Below are positions 1 through 12,200 of a DNA stretch of 64,000 nucleotides, piece by piece (within the stretch, counting starts at the first letter, position 1; each line of letters opens with the position of its first letter). The position numbers and the translations under genes are program-made. Where the stretch lies: the NCBI GenBank assembly GCA_003586115.2, contig QVOM02000034.1:115437815-115501814 (forward strand), given 5' to 3'. The DNA comes from Salvator merianae (lineage: Eukaryota; Chordata; Lepidosauria; Squamata; Teiidae). A model generated the notes under the pieces. That model searched no databases, had not been told where the DNA came from, and was given only the letters and a program-made list of their open reading frames with translations.

Positions 1-2900
1 GGGGATGCCCTAACCTGATAAACCACTTTTCATTGAGGAAGTTCTGAACTGATCCCTCCAGTGATGGAAGGTCAAGTGGCTTAGGAAGGGTGTGTCTTCT
101 GCTTTGGCTTGGACAAAGCAGTTTTTTCCCTCCTGTCCAACCAGATTATGCTTGCTCGGGAAATGCTGCTGGTTTAGTAATGAGTCGCATTTCCTGGGAT
201 CCGGGCATACCATTTCCATCACCAACTCTGATACCTATAGCTCAACTTTGGATGAAATACTGTACTTTGTTTTCTTACTGTAATTTGTTATTTTTACTAC
301 ATCATCAAGGACAACATTATAGGAAGTAAAAGTAGAGCAAATTATTTACTAGAAACACACCTAGGCTTAATTACTGGTGTCACCAGCAAAACCTTATTGG
401 GTAGTAAGCCATATACAACTTTCATCTTTCATGTGTAGATTGCCTTGGAGAGAGCCTTCTACCCGCAGCCAATAAAGATTTCGTAAAGGGAACTCATAGC
501 TGCAGAGGTAAGAGACAATTTTCCCCTCCACAGCTGTGACCTATTCATCACAAACATTCTCAGGACTATAGCAGAATTTGACAGGGGTTGCCTATTTTAT
601 CCAACACATTCTTTTTCACACTCTGACCACAGCAGAAACCAGGAAATCTTCTTGGATACTGCAAATAGGGACAGGATAGTTAATCATCCTTTTCTTAGCA
701 GTATTGTCTACATGCAGTCCCCAATTCTTCCTTTGTACTAAAACCCATTCCAAGTTCCAAAGCTGAAAACCCCTTGCATTTGCAACTGATCATTTAAAAA
801 CCTTGCATGTTTTATTTTGAACATGTTCTTAAAGTTTATTTGAAGTATCAGAATGTCTAATTATACAATGAAGACAAGGGCCAAAGTACTTCCATTTGCC
901 AACGTTTGAAAAAGCTGAAAATCAATTGACACTGGAAACACATGGTGTTACATACATACCTTTTCTATACTTGATAGCATTCCTTAGAGATTACTGCCTT
1001 AATAGTTCATTGATCCCATCCCCCATGCCCTTGGACCACTGCATCTTATGCAGTAACAAAGGAACAGCTGACAGATTGCAGCGGGACAGGAAGGAAGCCA
1101 AAGAAATTGCTTCTCTTTTAAGACCACACTTGCAAACCTGAAAGCATCGCAGCATCAATCTCAGCAGTCTGTAGTTCCCCTGATATCTCTGCCCCACCAC
1201 ATAAGCACTCAAACATGCAAACTGAAATGAAAGTTAGAATTAGAACCTCATGTCAGTATTTCTGTTCTATGCCATTCCTGACCTACACTGTACTTCCTTT
1301 ACAATCCAAGCAGCATGACTGGACTTCATTCAAATTCTTAATCAACGAAGTGTTCGGCATCCAGACATGCTGAAAGCACATAGGCAACTATTGCAAGAAT
1401 ATTCCTTTTTCTCAAATGTAATAAATCTAAGATCACATAGGACCAATAAGGAAGTTTTTGATCTCTTACATTACTATGTCAGATGCAGGACGGCCCCCAT
1501 CACAAAGCAGGATAGCACAGTCACATCAGTGTTTGGGTAGGCAGGTGACAAGTTGATGCTGCCATAAGATTATGCACACCTGTCTCCTCTAGATTACAAA
1601 CCATATGCAGCAAGGCAGACACAGCACCTTGGGACTAGTAATATGACTGCAGGCCCAGTCTTCCCGTGCATTGCAATCATGCCCCTCCACCAGTCCTAGA
1701 CTATCTTCCAGGCACACCTGTCCACCCTATTGCTGCTCATGCAAGACTCTGCTGGGATCCTCCTCGTCCCCTCTGCCTCTCAGTTTAATGCCTCAGAAGG
1801 AATCATTCTAGGTGCAGGGGACTGGACAGCTCCTGTACAGTTGCCACTTTGCAACCATGGTCTCTTTGAGCTTAGCTGGAAAATAATTGGACATTTTTAA
1901 CTAAGGGTATATCCATGTGGAGATCTAACAGAAGTGCCTCCTGTAATTCAACTACCTTTTCCTTTAAACACCTTTGAACCATACTGCCACGCTTCCCCTG
2001 GACAGAGCACCTCCATGCTGTCTCATCCATTCTGTATGACATTCTCATTCCACTCTTGTGCCTTTCCTTTTCCTCTCCTCCTCTAGCCTGTTTCTTTGGA
2101 TTTCACCAATGATTGGTTGACTGACCACAAATCTCATTCTCACCTAAGTGTCACTCAAGTAATACCAGTCTCTCTTTCTTAATTGTGAGTTTCAGGCTTT
2201 TTTCAGAAATCAGAATCTCAGGTTCTTGCATTCTTTCCAACTTGATCAAATACTCATGCTCTTAATGGTTTTCTTCACCATGCCCACTGAGACAAATACA
2301 CCTTAAAAACAGGTGTCCAAAGATACATAATAGGTCCCCCATTATGCTCCATGGAACAGATTAAGGGCATGGTGTAAGCAACTGTGTGGTGGAAATGTCT
2401 CTCATTACTTCAGTACTGTCCCTTTCTCCATGTGCAGATGTAGCTTAAGTTCAGACAGGACTGTAAATCACAGAGGTGAAGTAGGAAATCCACAGTTGCT
2501 GATGTCATACCCCCGTCACTCAGATTGGCTGCCTCCAAAGAACGATGCTACCATTGGTTCTTTCTCAACATGAGAGGGTGAAGAAGGGAAGGAGGGAGCA
2601 GTAGGAGAAGACAAAGGAAGCAGCTCCTATGCCAGGCAATCAGCCTCATGTAATGGCCTAGATCAGACGTGTCCTGTGCTGTTTAGTAATAAGTGACAAG
2701 CTTTTTCCTTTCAATGGGAGATTTTACTATTTAAGCCATGTCAGTGCAACAAGGGCTTTAAAATGTTACACGGGCAACATAAGAGAAATTTGTGCTCTCA
2801 ACATGCTTACAGAAGGAGAGCAAAGAAGACAAAAGATGTGATAACATGGACAAATGATGGTACAAGCTTAGTTACAGCTGCTAATGAATAGACTGCATCC
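1..2900. other. No gene or repeat recognised
   Basis: Intronic, mixed composition. Open frames are below 82 codons and show no domain. No inverted-repeat ends were noticed. Confidence 0.5.
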
Positions 2901-2907
2901 TGAAATC

Positions 2908-2985
2908 TATTAATTTATTTATTTATTTATTAGATTTATATGCCGCCCCTCTCCGAAGACTTGGAGAAGTCTTCGGAGAAGACAG
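2908..2985 (-). repeat. L2-type LINE 3' tail with (TTTA)n and hairpin
   Basis: A TTTA run is followed by GATTTATATGCCGCCCCTC, the reverse of the usual LINE/SINE tail of reptile L2 partners. A perfect 12-bp-arm hairpin CTCCGAAGACTT-GGAG-AAGTCTTCGGAG is at 2951-2978. Confidence 0.6.
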
Positions 2986-3091
2986 CTGCCCTATGTGGTA
3001 ATCTAGTACTGCTGCAGTTGACACTTCGCCTTGAATGGAAACAACCTGTCCATACTATTTCAGATTTTTTTCCCCTCTCAAGCTAGTCACT

Positions 3092-3469
3092 GGACCTGTT
3101 CACACTTTGAACTAGCGAGCATCAGGGATACTCACCAGAAAAGTGTCTCCGCACTTTGCACAGGCCCTCGTGACCAGGAGCAGCATATCGCTGTTCCCAA
3201 TCATGGATTGCTGTTGAGCACTAATCTGTGTTCTACAGCATGACCAGGCACTGATATCCAGCTCCCAGTCAGGTGCATTCACACTGTAAATGAACAGCTG
3301 CTGCTTGTGATGGTAAAGATCAAGCACAGGACACCAGCATTCGCACTGCGAATGCTGGTATCCTGCTGATCTTCATGGATACACTCACATGGCGTCTACA
3401 CAGTGCATTCAATTCCATCTTAGAATAGGATGATTATCCTGTTCTAGGATGGAGAGTGTAAAAAGGCCC
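3092..3469 (+). mobile_element. Family A inverted-repeat transposon
   Basis: Left end GGACCTGTTCACAC, right end GTGTAAAAAGGCCC. Inside is a perfect 13-bp-arm hairpin at about 3339-3365 (ACCAGCATTCGCA / TGCGAATGCTGGT) and a subterminal near-palindrome AGGATGATTATCCTG. No transposase. Confidence 0.75.
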
Positions 3470-3479
3470 AACATCTCTC

Positions 3480-4940
3480 CTTAGACAAGAAACAGGGAGG
3501 CAAGAGTCCAGTTGGAAAACTCACTTTGGCTGAAGTGCATGTTTCAGCAAGGGCAACAAACGCTTCCAACCTGGGCCTTACTCCACCTTCCTGGCCTTTC
3601 TAAGATTGACTGCCAGGATCTGGGGGTGAAGCTGCTACTTGACAACCACCTGACATCTCCATGTGGTGGCTTGGTGCCTTGACTCCCTAGTCCTGAATCC
3701 ATGTCCTAAGCCTCCCTGACCATGTTTAGTTAGCAGCCTTGCTTTTCCCTGCTCTAAAAATACTAAATTTTTCCTGCTGCTTTTGAGGAGACTTTCTGCT
3801 CTGTTACTCCATAGCCCAAAGCTTCCTAGGCACACCTCTCATGTTCCATGCCAGCAGCGCTTCTGTTTCCTCTGCTTCCCAGTCCCTGGTTGCCACCTAC
3901 GACTTGACAACTACAGTGACAGCCCCAGAGATAGAGGAATCAACCATTGTTGCAATTCTCCTTCTCAGAAAAGTCTTTAATAGATCTGCCTAAAAGAGCA
4001 TGCCACCTAACATACTCTACCTTATGACTCTCATAAGATGCAAAGTCCTGGTAGTACATCAACATTTTCCCCATTTAACCTGCCATATTCCATTAACATC
4101 TAGTCTTATGAAGGGGATGAGGTATTTTATGATGCTTTCACTGGCCTTATAAAAAGCATTGTTCGTATACATTTTTTCTGTATTTCTCTCTTGAATCTTC
4201 ACAGCTTTCCAAAGTCCTGACTTCTGAAGCCAGAAGTTAGATTCTGACAAGTAAAAGAAATAAGAGTCTTATTTTGCAAGAATTCAATTATGTACGTTTC
4301 AATAGTCTTATTGATCTTAAAAGAGAAGAGCTATGGTAGAATTTTTAAAACACACACGTACTAGAACCATTTTAATTGTGAAAGGCATGCAGCACTAATG
4401 TTAAAAATATATTAAGACTCATAGCATATTGCAAGTCACCTTGAGTCCTCTGTCAGAAAATTTATAAATAAATGCATACGTCACCCACCAGTATGTTTAC
4501 ACAAAAGCTTTAAAAAAAATAACCAAGCAAAGCACCATGCTGCTGATCACCATATGTGTCTCCTATGAAGATTCATTTCTGAAGTAAACAGATGGTGTTT
4601 TCATTGTGTCTGATGTATTCATGGCAAGCACTGAAGAATAAAATCAGTAAGTCAGAAGTCTGAAACCAAAGAGCACCACCAGTCTGCAGCAGAGTCAAAG
4701 CACAAAAGAATATTTTGCACATTCTTCCAGAATACTGTTTCTTTATATAGTTGTTGTTACCGAAGACAATTAAGATGCTTTATGCATTGCTGCTGCCAAA
4801 GACAATTGCAATGTTTAAATTTGTTATTGACAGTCTTGGACAAACACAGAAAACTGATCACCTGGAAAGAGCAAACAGGAACAAAAGAAAGTTCACAGTC
4901 CTCCTGAAGTATTATTAGCAGGGGCAGCTGGTCCATCACG
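3480..4940. other. No gene or repeat recognised
   Basis: Intronic sequence; AT-rich from 4240 on. Nothing matches the repeat families described elsewhere. Confidence 0.45.
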
Positions 4941-4944
4941 GCAA

Positions 4945-5187
4945 AGATACGTGGAGGTCAGGTGTATCAGTGGCTACTAGAATGGATGCCTAGTATTGCC
5001 TCCAAGGTGGAGAGACAGACAGGATGCCTCTAAAATCCATTTGCAGGAAGCTGAAAGCAGGTAAAGGTTTTGCCTTTGTCTTCTGCTTGAGAATGCCCAT
5101 GAGCAATTTGTGGGACATTGTGTGAAAAAGGATGCTGGACTAGATAGGCCGTGGCCTGATCCAGCAGGTCTTTTCTTATATGGAAGA
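4945..5187 (+). repeat. Dispersed repeat J, copy 1
   Basis: It shares GTATCAGTGGCTACTAGA, GACAGGATGCCTCTAAAA, GTCTTCTGCTTGAGAATGCC and the end GATGCTGGACTAGATAGGCC with the 31765-32018 copy. This ending, continuing CTGATCCAGCAGG and CTTAT, is widespread in reptile genomes as a SINE or LINE 3' end. Confidence 0.7.
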
Positions 5188-5287
5188 CAGTAGCATCTCA
5201 CCACACCCAGGAGCTCAAGGTTTGAATCCACTCTGCCTTTCTCTTTCACACATATATCACTCCAGGATCAACTAATGTATGCATGAT

Positions 5288-5400
5288 CCTTTATTTTGCC
5301 ACCCTTAAGCCAGAAGACTCCCAGAGCAACCTATGGTATATAATCTTAGACAGGCTGCGGGCCATAATCTAAAAATATATAACACGCAAGGAAAAAGGTC
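5288..5400 (-). repeat. Old LINE 3' tail
   Basis: TTTATTTTGCCACCCTTAAG, then CAGAGCAACCTATGG and AAAATATATAACACG, resemble the reversed LINE tail seen at 15185 and 55235. Decayed. Confidence 0.35.
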
Positions 5401-5808
5401 TGGGAAAGAACAAGGAAAACTTAAAAAAACAGGATAAAAACAGAGTAAACAGCAGTTAAAGTACATTAAATATGTCATGAGAATGGGTGAAGTACAAAAA
5501 GGTGAAATCAGAACGGTTGTTTTCTGCATCCTGAGAACTGTACAAAACTGAAGTAGTATCAGTACTGGGGAACTGGACATTTTCTTCTTCAGAGGCACAC
5601 AGTGTGGGACATTTAAAAAGTGAACTTATTTCAAAGCACTTGGTCTTTTCAAGCCAAAAGCAAAAGAAAACATTACTAAACAAAGAAGATGACTCAATCC
5701 TGGAAAAATATTTTGAAAGAAACTTTATAGGTTAAACTCCATACAAACAGTTGGAGACACTGAGGCAACCTGTAAATCAGCAGTCATGCTTTTCTGTTCT
5801 TGTACCAT

Positions 5809-6151
5809 AGAGATGTGCATGAACTAAAATCATATGTTCAGTTCACCATCAAACTGAATACCCATTTGTTCAGTTCAGTGGGGAACCATGTATTCAAACA
5901 AATGGTTGTATGCATTCAATTTCAAACTGGTTTTAAAATACGAAATAGCATTTTTCCCATGGAAAAAAGGCCTTTTCAAGGGCCAAAACACAGCAACCAT
6001 GAACTCTTTGATCAAATAGTTTCCATCTGCAAGTGGGGGATTGGTCTGGCTCCATCAAATTTTTGGATATTCAAGCAACCGTATGTTTGGTTCAGTATTG
6101 CTGGTTCACTGAGGACCACAAACCAACCAAACCTGTTCCGCACACTTCTCT
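5809..6151. mobile_element. hAT-type non-autonomous DNA transposon with intact target duplication (family F)
   Basis: The element starts AGAGATGTGCATGAAC and ends GTTCCGCACACTTCTCT, an imperfect terminal inverted repeat. It is flanked on both sides by the identical 8-mer TGTACCAT (5801-5808 and 6152-6159), the target-duplication length typical of the hAT superfamily. The 343-bp body has repeated GGTTCAG/TTCAGTTC words and no transposase. A 166-codon open frame across it is accidental. Confidence 0.85.
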
Positions 6152-6169
6152 TGTACCATAAATTGCCGT

Positions 6170-8050
6170 TCCAGTCAACTCACCTCATAGCTGCTGTTCT
6201 GGCAGGAATCATGTACAGATTTTCACAAAATCTGCAAAGCATTGCAAAGCTTGAGCTGCAAAATGATCCTCATCCCAGGAAGAGATGCTCTCATTGCTAG
6301 CCTGACTCATCATCCTCTTGCCACTGCTTCATCAATCAAAAATCAGCTACCTTGTAATTTCGCACAATCTCTTGTGTTAACATCTGAGTCAGAATACACA
6401 AGAAATTTCACGTGAGAAGCCATCTCCAAATTTGATTCAAATTCTGTTAGATGACATACATGTTAGAGGGTGGCAACAGCAGCCCACGGTTGTTCTTCTT
6501 GAAGCCTACCCAGTCCTTGGTCCCCATAATCCAGCCTACAACTTCAGACCCATGAGAAAAAGTTGTCCCTTCAGTCATCAAAGCAAAATCTAACTCCAGA
6601 TCTAGTGCATGGAGGGGAACCACTGTGCCCTCTGGTCAAGGACGCAAAATACCTTGGGCTGTCCCTACAAACTCCTATTTATGAGAAATCCTCATGGCAA
6701 CTCTGTATTGTCCGATATTCCTAGCTACACATCATAAAGTCAATTCTCGCTTGCCCTTACAAATTGCCATCACCATCTCCAGTCCACAACACACAGAATA
6801 TACCATCTCATCTGAAAACCCTTAGCACCCCTACTGCTTTCTGACATTGATTCACTTCAGTTTCATATGGGATAACGGTCTCTTCAAATGGAGGACAGAC
6901 AGCAGTGGTATCTGACACTCATAAAATTGCTTCATTGGCAAGATTCAGATGGTGTCCACACAAGAGGTGTGCATTCCAAAACAAATCCCGTGTTCAGGTG
7001 CTGTGGTAGGCTTTTATCAGCTTCCTGGAAAGAGGGAGAAGGGCTTATCTGCAAACACCTATCTTCCTCAGGTGCACAATGGCAAAACTGAGCCATATCT
7101 GTCAGCGTATGTAATGATGTCATTAGCTATGAGTTGCAAATAACAATGAAAGTAGCAATCAGATGGCATCATCACGCACTCCAATACGTTGAAAAGACGC
7201 AAATGCACACTTTCAGTTCAGAACTCTACATTTTCAAGTTTTGGTGGCACTGTACATATGACATCACTCTCATCATAACTATTCTTTGATTTAAACTGCA
7301 TTTTCCTTTTCCAGGAAAAAAAACAACCTAGAAGTAAAAATAACCCATTTCTTATCTAACGCCAATGACTTGTTCGCCTCCATTGTAACCCACTCATGAA
7401 AAAATCTGTCATTAAAAAGCGATAAGAAATAGGAAAAGGTCACTCATTACGACATGAAATCGTGGCTAAGTCACTTATCTTAATTTTCTTCGGGGTGATG
7501 TACCTAAAAGCAGAAAGGCTGGTCATAACTATCTAAATTACCAGAAGAAGTTGGTTCTGGATCTTCCTATAACTAAGACCTTTACATCCTGTTTGATCAC
7601 TGCCATTAAAACAGACATTTTGCTACACCTCTACTAAGGTCACTGTACGTGCACTTTTTTTGATGGCTGTAAATTACTATATATAACATATTAGCAGAAC
7701 ATGGTCTACTCTGCTAAAAAGGGTTGAGAAAAGAACTTGTCAAATATGCCCTCCCCAACACAAACTGTCTAAATGGGTAATGATCATCTCTAGAAAACTG
7801 CTTTTATCCTTCATAAACTTACTATTCAAATTAATGACGACTCACAACAGATCATTATCTACTAAGAAAATTATATTTAATTCCCCATTTGGCTGTGTAT
7901 ACTTGATCCAGCTGAAGGCATTTAATTCTCTAGTCTTTGTTGATTGCCCTATTTAAGTAGCAAGTCTGTTATTTCTAGTTACACAAACAAGCACAAGAAA
8001 AGAAAATAGGTATCAAAGCACTATGTACTTAGAAGCGGGGTACCTTAAAA
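6170..8050. other. No gene or repeat recognised
   Basis: Intronic sequence between the hAT element and the family A copy at 8060. Short frames only. 7260-8000 is AT-rich and looks unique. Confidence 0.45.
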
Positions 8051-8059
8051 AAAGGAGAA

Positions 8060-8377
8060 GATGGCCCGCACCATGACAGCAGCTGGGGAAACTTCTGGCT
8101 GCTGCCACGGCAACCAGGAATGTGGCACAGCTACGCAATAACGCTGCACCACAACATGCCGCTCGGCATTCACACCTGGAAAAGATTATGAACACAAACT
8201 ACCAGGAGCAGTCCAGCTGCTTCCAGTACAGCTGTGGAGCATGATTTTATGATCCACAGCAAGCAGCAATGGGGAGCAACTGTAGTCCGCTCCTGATCAT
8301 GAGGACCTCTGCGCAGTGAGCATGCACTTCACCAGCAAATATCCAGATGCTCTGTAGCGTAAAGGGTGAAAAGGCCC
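8060..8377 (-). mobile_element. Family A inverted-repeat transposon
   Basis: Read on the minus strand it starts GGGCCTTTTCACCC, continues with CGCAGAGGTCCTCATGATC and TGCTCCACAGCTGTACTGG, and reaches GTGGCAGCAGCCAGAAG. This order matches 31289-31532 and 14623-15123. Its far end, near 8060, is not clean. Confidence 0.65.
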
Positions 8378-8399
8378 TGAGTTTTAATTGGTAGCTTTG

Positions 8400-10850
8400 T
8401 TTACTTAATGTGGGGCAGAGCAAATATCAAAATAAATAAATATGGTCATAATGAAACAAAGCTCAAGTCTATTGTGCTTTCTACAGAAGTCAGGCAAACA
8501 CCACAAAAAAACCCACAATCGTGATAAAGAGATCATAGTTGCTGTTTTTCTTCCAGTAGGCACATACTGTCTCATCTGTACACAAAACCTCCACTTAACC
8601 ATTAAGAAATCCATCCGCTAAGAAACTCACTAATCCATTTAAATTATCATTTAAGATAAACTCCTTCACCCTGTTTTCCACAGGAGAAAGGATCTCAATG
8701 CCTCAATAAACGAAGCTCATCTCTTTTGCAGACCTAAATTAATATTGAAACAGAGCGACTACACAAGTACTGCAACTGTGGCCACAGACTAACCTGGATT
8801 TTGTTTGTCTTACTTGTACACTACTTGGAGAAGAGCAGAATATTAAATGTTAATAAACAGATGCATTCCCTAACCACAGCTGCTTAAAATAAAAAGTGAA
8901 ATGTTCGCTCTGCCTACATCCTTCACTTGTCATTGTTACAGGAAGGATGGAAGAAAGAGTTGAGCACTTTTGTCCCAATGAATATGACACAGCATCCTGT
9001 TGGATTTCGCAATTTTGCACAACAACCAGAGAAACCATCTGTGAACACATGATGAATGACTGCAATGACAGTCACTTATCACCTTTCTTCTTCCTTTAAT
9101 AATTTGGATGTGCTGCTGAATTGTTGGCGAGCAACACACAAACAGGGCAGAAACCCTGGCAGAACATTTCAAGTCAGTTATCTACATTATCTGAATGTAG
9201 GAAAAAAAAAATAGTGGCTAGCGCATGGGTATATTTGCATGGTAAAACTAGCTTCTAATATATTACAGAAGGGAAATCAAGCATCTTAACAGGACAAATG
9301 TTCCTAGCCTCGGGCCTCTGGAGGCTGCTTTTCGATGGCACACTATGGCACACCGCTTAAAGTGACCCCCTGGTAGTCCCAAACACAGGAAGTGGATCAA
9401 GGTTCCAGATCAGGGCTGTTGGTCCCACTGGTAGACCCAATTAATCAGGCCTACAAGTGATCCAGATTAAGACCGCCCTTAACCTGGATCATGCTCTGTC
9501 TCATGCAGGAGGCCCAAGGCATGGCCTCATAGATTTGCAGTAACATGCAGATCTATGTGGCCTGGAAAGGAACTATAGGGACCCTTAATACGGATTAAGA
9601 GTCTGTGCAGAAAAACCCTTTAAGAGGTTTGAACCATATACACAAATGAAATGAATGATGTGGAGCAGGAGAAAGATATTTCTGAGTACAATAACTGGAA
9701 CAGAAGCCTGACTGTTTCCAAAAACACAAAGAAAGAGTAAGCCCCTTTCCTTCTTAGTGAAGATGTCTGGACTGCACTGAAAGACTAGCATGAACTTTAA
9801 TAGCAAGAAACTTCAAGCAGTCAAGAAACGGAAGGAATCTGATTTCCCTCCTTTCCAGTTCTACAAAGCAGAAATGCTTACCCAAATTCCCAAGAACAAC
9901 CATCAATTTGTCTTAGTATAGCAACCATTTTTAAAGGACAGCTCTGCACTCCTGTATCTTTACATCACTAGTGCCATTATTCAGAGGAAACAACGCACAG
10001 ACAACAGAAGCACCATAAACCATGAACACCTTGCAGCAGTTTACAGAAAGTAAAGTTACTGGAGCAGAGTATACCCATCACATAAATTGACTTAGTAGAT
10101 TCATGAATTCAAAAAGTGTCAACAACTCAGAAGAAACCATGATTTTCAATTTGCTACTATGAACCCTGAAGGTACACAACTACCAGGAGCCTTTTCTATT
10201 TCCCGTGCTGCTCCTCCGCTTTAACACACACAGTCTATTCCCATCATAGAGACTGCTCTCAGTCGCAGATCAGTATTCTCGGCAGTTGCAGCTTTGAACT
10301 CAGCTAATCAATTTTCCAAGGGCTGATGTACTGCAGGAAGCTGCGGGACCTGATAGAAACCAAGCAATGCTTAAGGATTATTAATTTCATTTTTGTCTGA
10401 TGCCACACTGCTCTGTAAATATATTGCTACAATTACATGTCGTGCCTCGGTAACACACAGACAATCCATTCCATCCCACACCAGCAGCTTTGATATTTGT
10501 GGAAGAAAAGAGTACAGGACCATACAATATTTTTATCCTACTTACTACAGTACAGAATCCCACTAGCCACTACTCAGCAACACATGTTTTGGGCTCTGCT
10601 GGGGTAGGGGCAAGGAGAAGGACATTGCAACATAACTGCACCCCACACATGCTGCATCCAAAGAAGAGGCCAGGAAATGCAATGCAAGAGCAAGCGAGCT
10701 GAGGTAATGACCATTTCGTTAACAACTTCTAGCAAATGTTGTTTTGAATGTTTCACAATGTTTACAGTTAACTCCCCTGAATAAGAAAGCCAAATTTCCA
10801 AATAAAGGGCTTGTAGAAATGGCCCCATGTCCAAAACTCCATCATAGTTC
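8400..10850. other. Mostly unrecognised intronic sequence
   Basis: Apart from the family H piece at 9310-9630 nothing was identified. 10450-10830 contains a modest GC rise but no exon signature. Confidence 0.45.
9310..9630 (-). repeat. Family H element, decayed
   Basis: On the minus strand AAAGGGTTTTTCTGCACAG, TTAATCTGGATCACTTGTAG and GGGACTACCAGGGGGTC match 52379-52886 in the same order. Ends are imperfect. Confidence 0.55.
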
Positions 10851-10854
10851 TATA

Positions 10855-11046
10855 TAACATTTTGTCATTGACCACCATTGAGTCATGGCTGACTCCTGGT
10901 TGACAGCACGGGCACCTCTATGCAGTGTTCTTGGCAAAGTTACAGAAGTGGTTTGCCAATGTCTACCTCCAGGAAAAAGCTGGGGATCGAACCAGTAACC
11001 CTCCACTTTCCAGGCAGTTTGCTCTACCAGAGTTACAGCCACTCCA
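10855..11046 (-). mobile_element. tRNA-headed SINE (Sauria-like)
   Basis: On the minus strand a tRNA-like head starts GGAGTGGCTGTAACTC. The B box is GGTTCGATCCC (10983-10993). A body follows with GGCAAACCACTTCTG, GCCAAGAA and CATGACTCAATGG. It looks like the squamate tRNA-derived SINE family. The A box is degenerate. Confidence 0.75.
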
Positions 11047-11049
11047 GGT

Positions 11050-12010
11050 AAATGAGCACATTACGTAGAATTACTTTTCTTCCTAAAACTTATAATGTGA
11101 GATGCATTTCAATAATATTAACCTCCCTAAAACTACCATACTTGACTTTTGGAGTCTTTTTTTTCCAAATGGAATCATCAAAGTCACATGGGACAACTAC
11201 ACTGACTAGTCACTCCCTTGAAAGCTTAAACCCTAAGCCACCAACTATGTTCACAGGAACATTTTTTTAAAAACTGAGCTTTTCCCTAGAATCTCTTTCC
11301 AAAACTTTTAAGATAGTTGGCTCACTACAGATGAACTCAAAACAAGCTGTGGCTCAATTCTGTAAGCTAGCTGAATATCTCTAAACCTTTCTACACTAAT
11401 CAGTATAAACCTTGCCTAGATTAATTTCTTTAAACTCAGTGTGCAAGATGGAAACTGTGTATGATATTGACAAATAAGCAGAGAAATGAACCCCAAATTT
11501 AGATAAGGTCATGTTAAAGGTCTTAAAATGCATTACAAACACAGCCCATAATACAATACAAATCACATAGCAGTAAATATAAAATACAGTTTTAAAAGGT
11601 AACAGCTTTTTTGCTAATGATAGTCTTGTTTTGATCCTGAAAAACAGGTAAAATGTAAGAATGGAATTATTTAGCTTCCATACAAGTGCTCCAAGATGCT
11701 CAGGACACTTCCATATACTGTGCATTTTTCTCAGCACTCATTAGAAACCATTTTTAACAAATAGACAGAAAAGCACAGAGAAAGGCATAGAACAATGACT
11801 TCTGTTAGTTATGTATATTAAAAGCAAATGAGAGCAAGGGTAAACTGCAATTCTGGTGCACAGGTGTTCATCATCATACTTGCTCACTATCAACTTGTCT
11901 AATGGGTTGCCATCTTTGCCACTTTCACACAAACAGTCCTCTCTTTTAGCCTTCATTACAGATTCTGCCTTTCCCATGTTGTTGTTAAAATCCATGGTTG
12001 CTGATAACAT
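11050..12010. other. No feature recognised
   Basis: AT-rich intronic DNA. A 113-codon minus frame at 11396-11737 is hydrophobic by composition and shows no known family. Confidence 0.4.
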
Positions 12011-12015
12011 TATGC

Positions 12016-12200
12016 TGTCAGTGTATTGTGCAAGCTCAAAGTTGTTGTGGTCTGAACCTGGGACTGCCTGTGGAAATCAGGCAGGAAAGCTGTCGAATGT
12101 ATGCACTAGCCAGAGTTGTCTTCTTTGTGATCTTTTATCAATAAAGGCTTGCTAGAATGGCTAAGCTGTTTCTGCCTATATTCTTGGCCTGAGGCTTGGG
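12016..12200 (+). repeat. LTR-like remnant upstream of gypsy gag
   Basis: This stretch before the gag-like region holds an AATAAA signal at about 12141 followed by a T/G-rich end, as in an LTR R-U5 region. Ends and primer-binding site are not clear and no matching 3' LTR was recognised, so the boundary is approximate. Confidence 0.4.

Noticed and set aside
5800..6300. 166-codon open frame
   Set aside because: It begins in the target duplication of the hAT-type element and runs out into flanking DNA. No domain; accidental.
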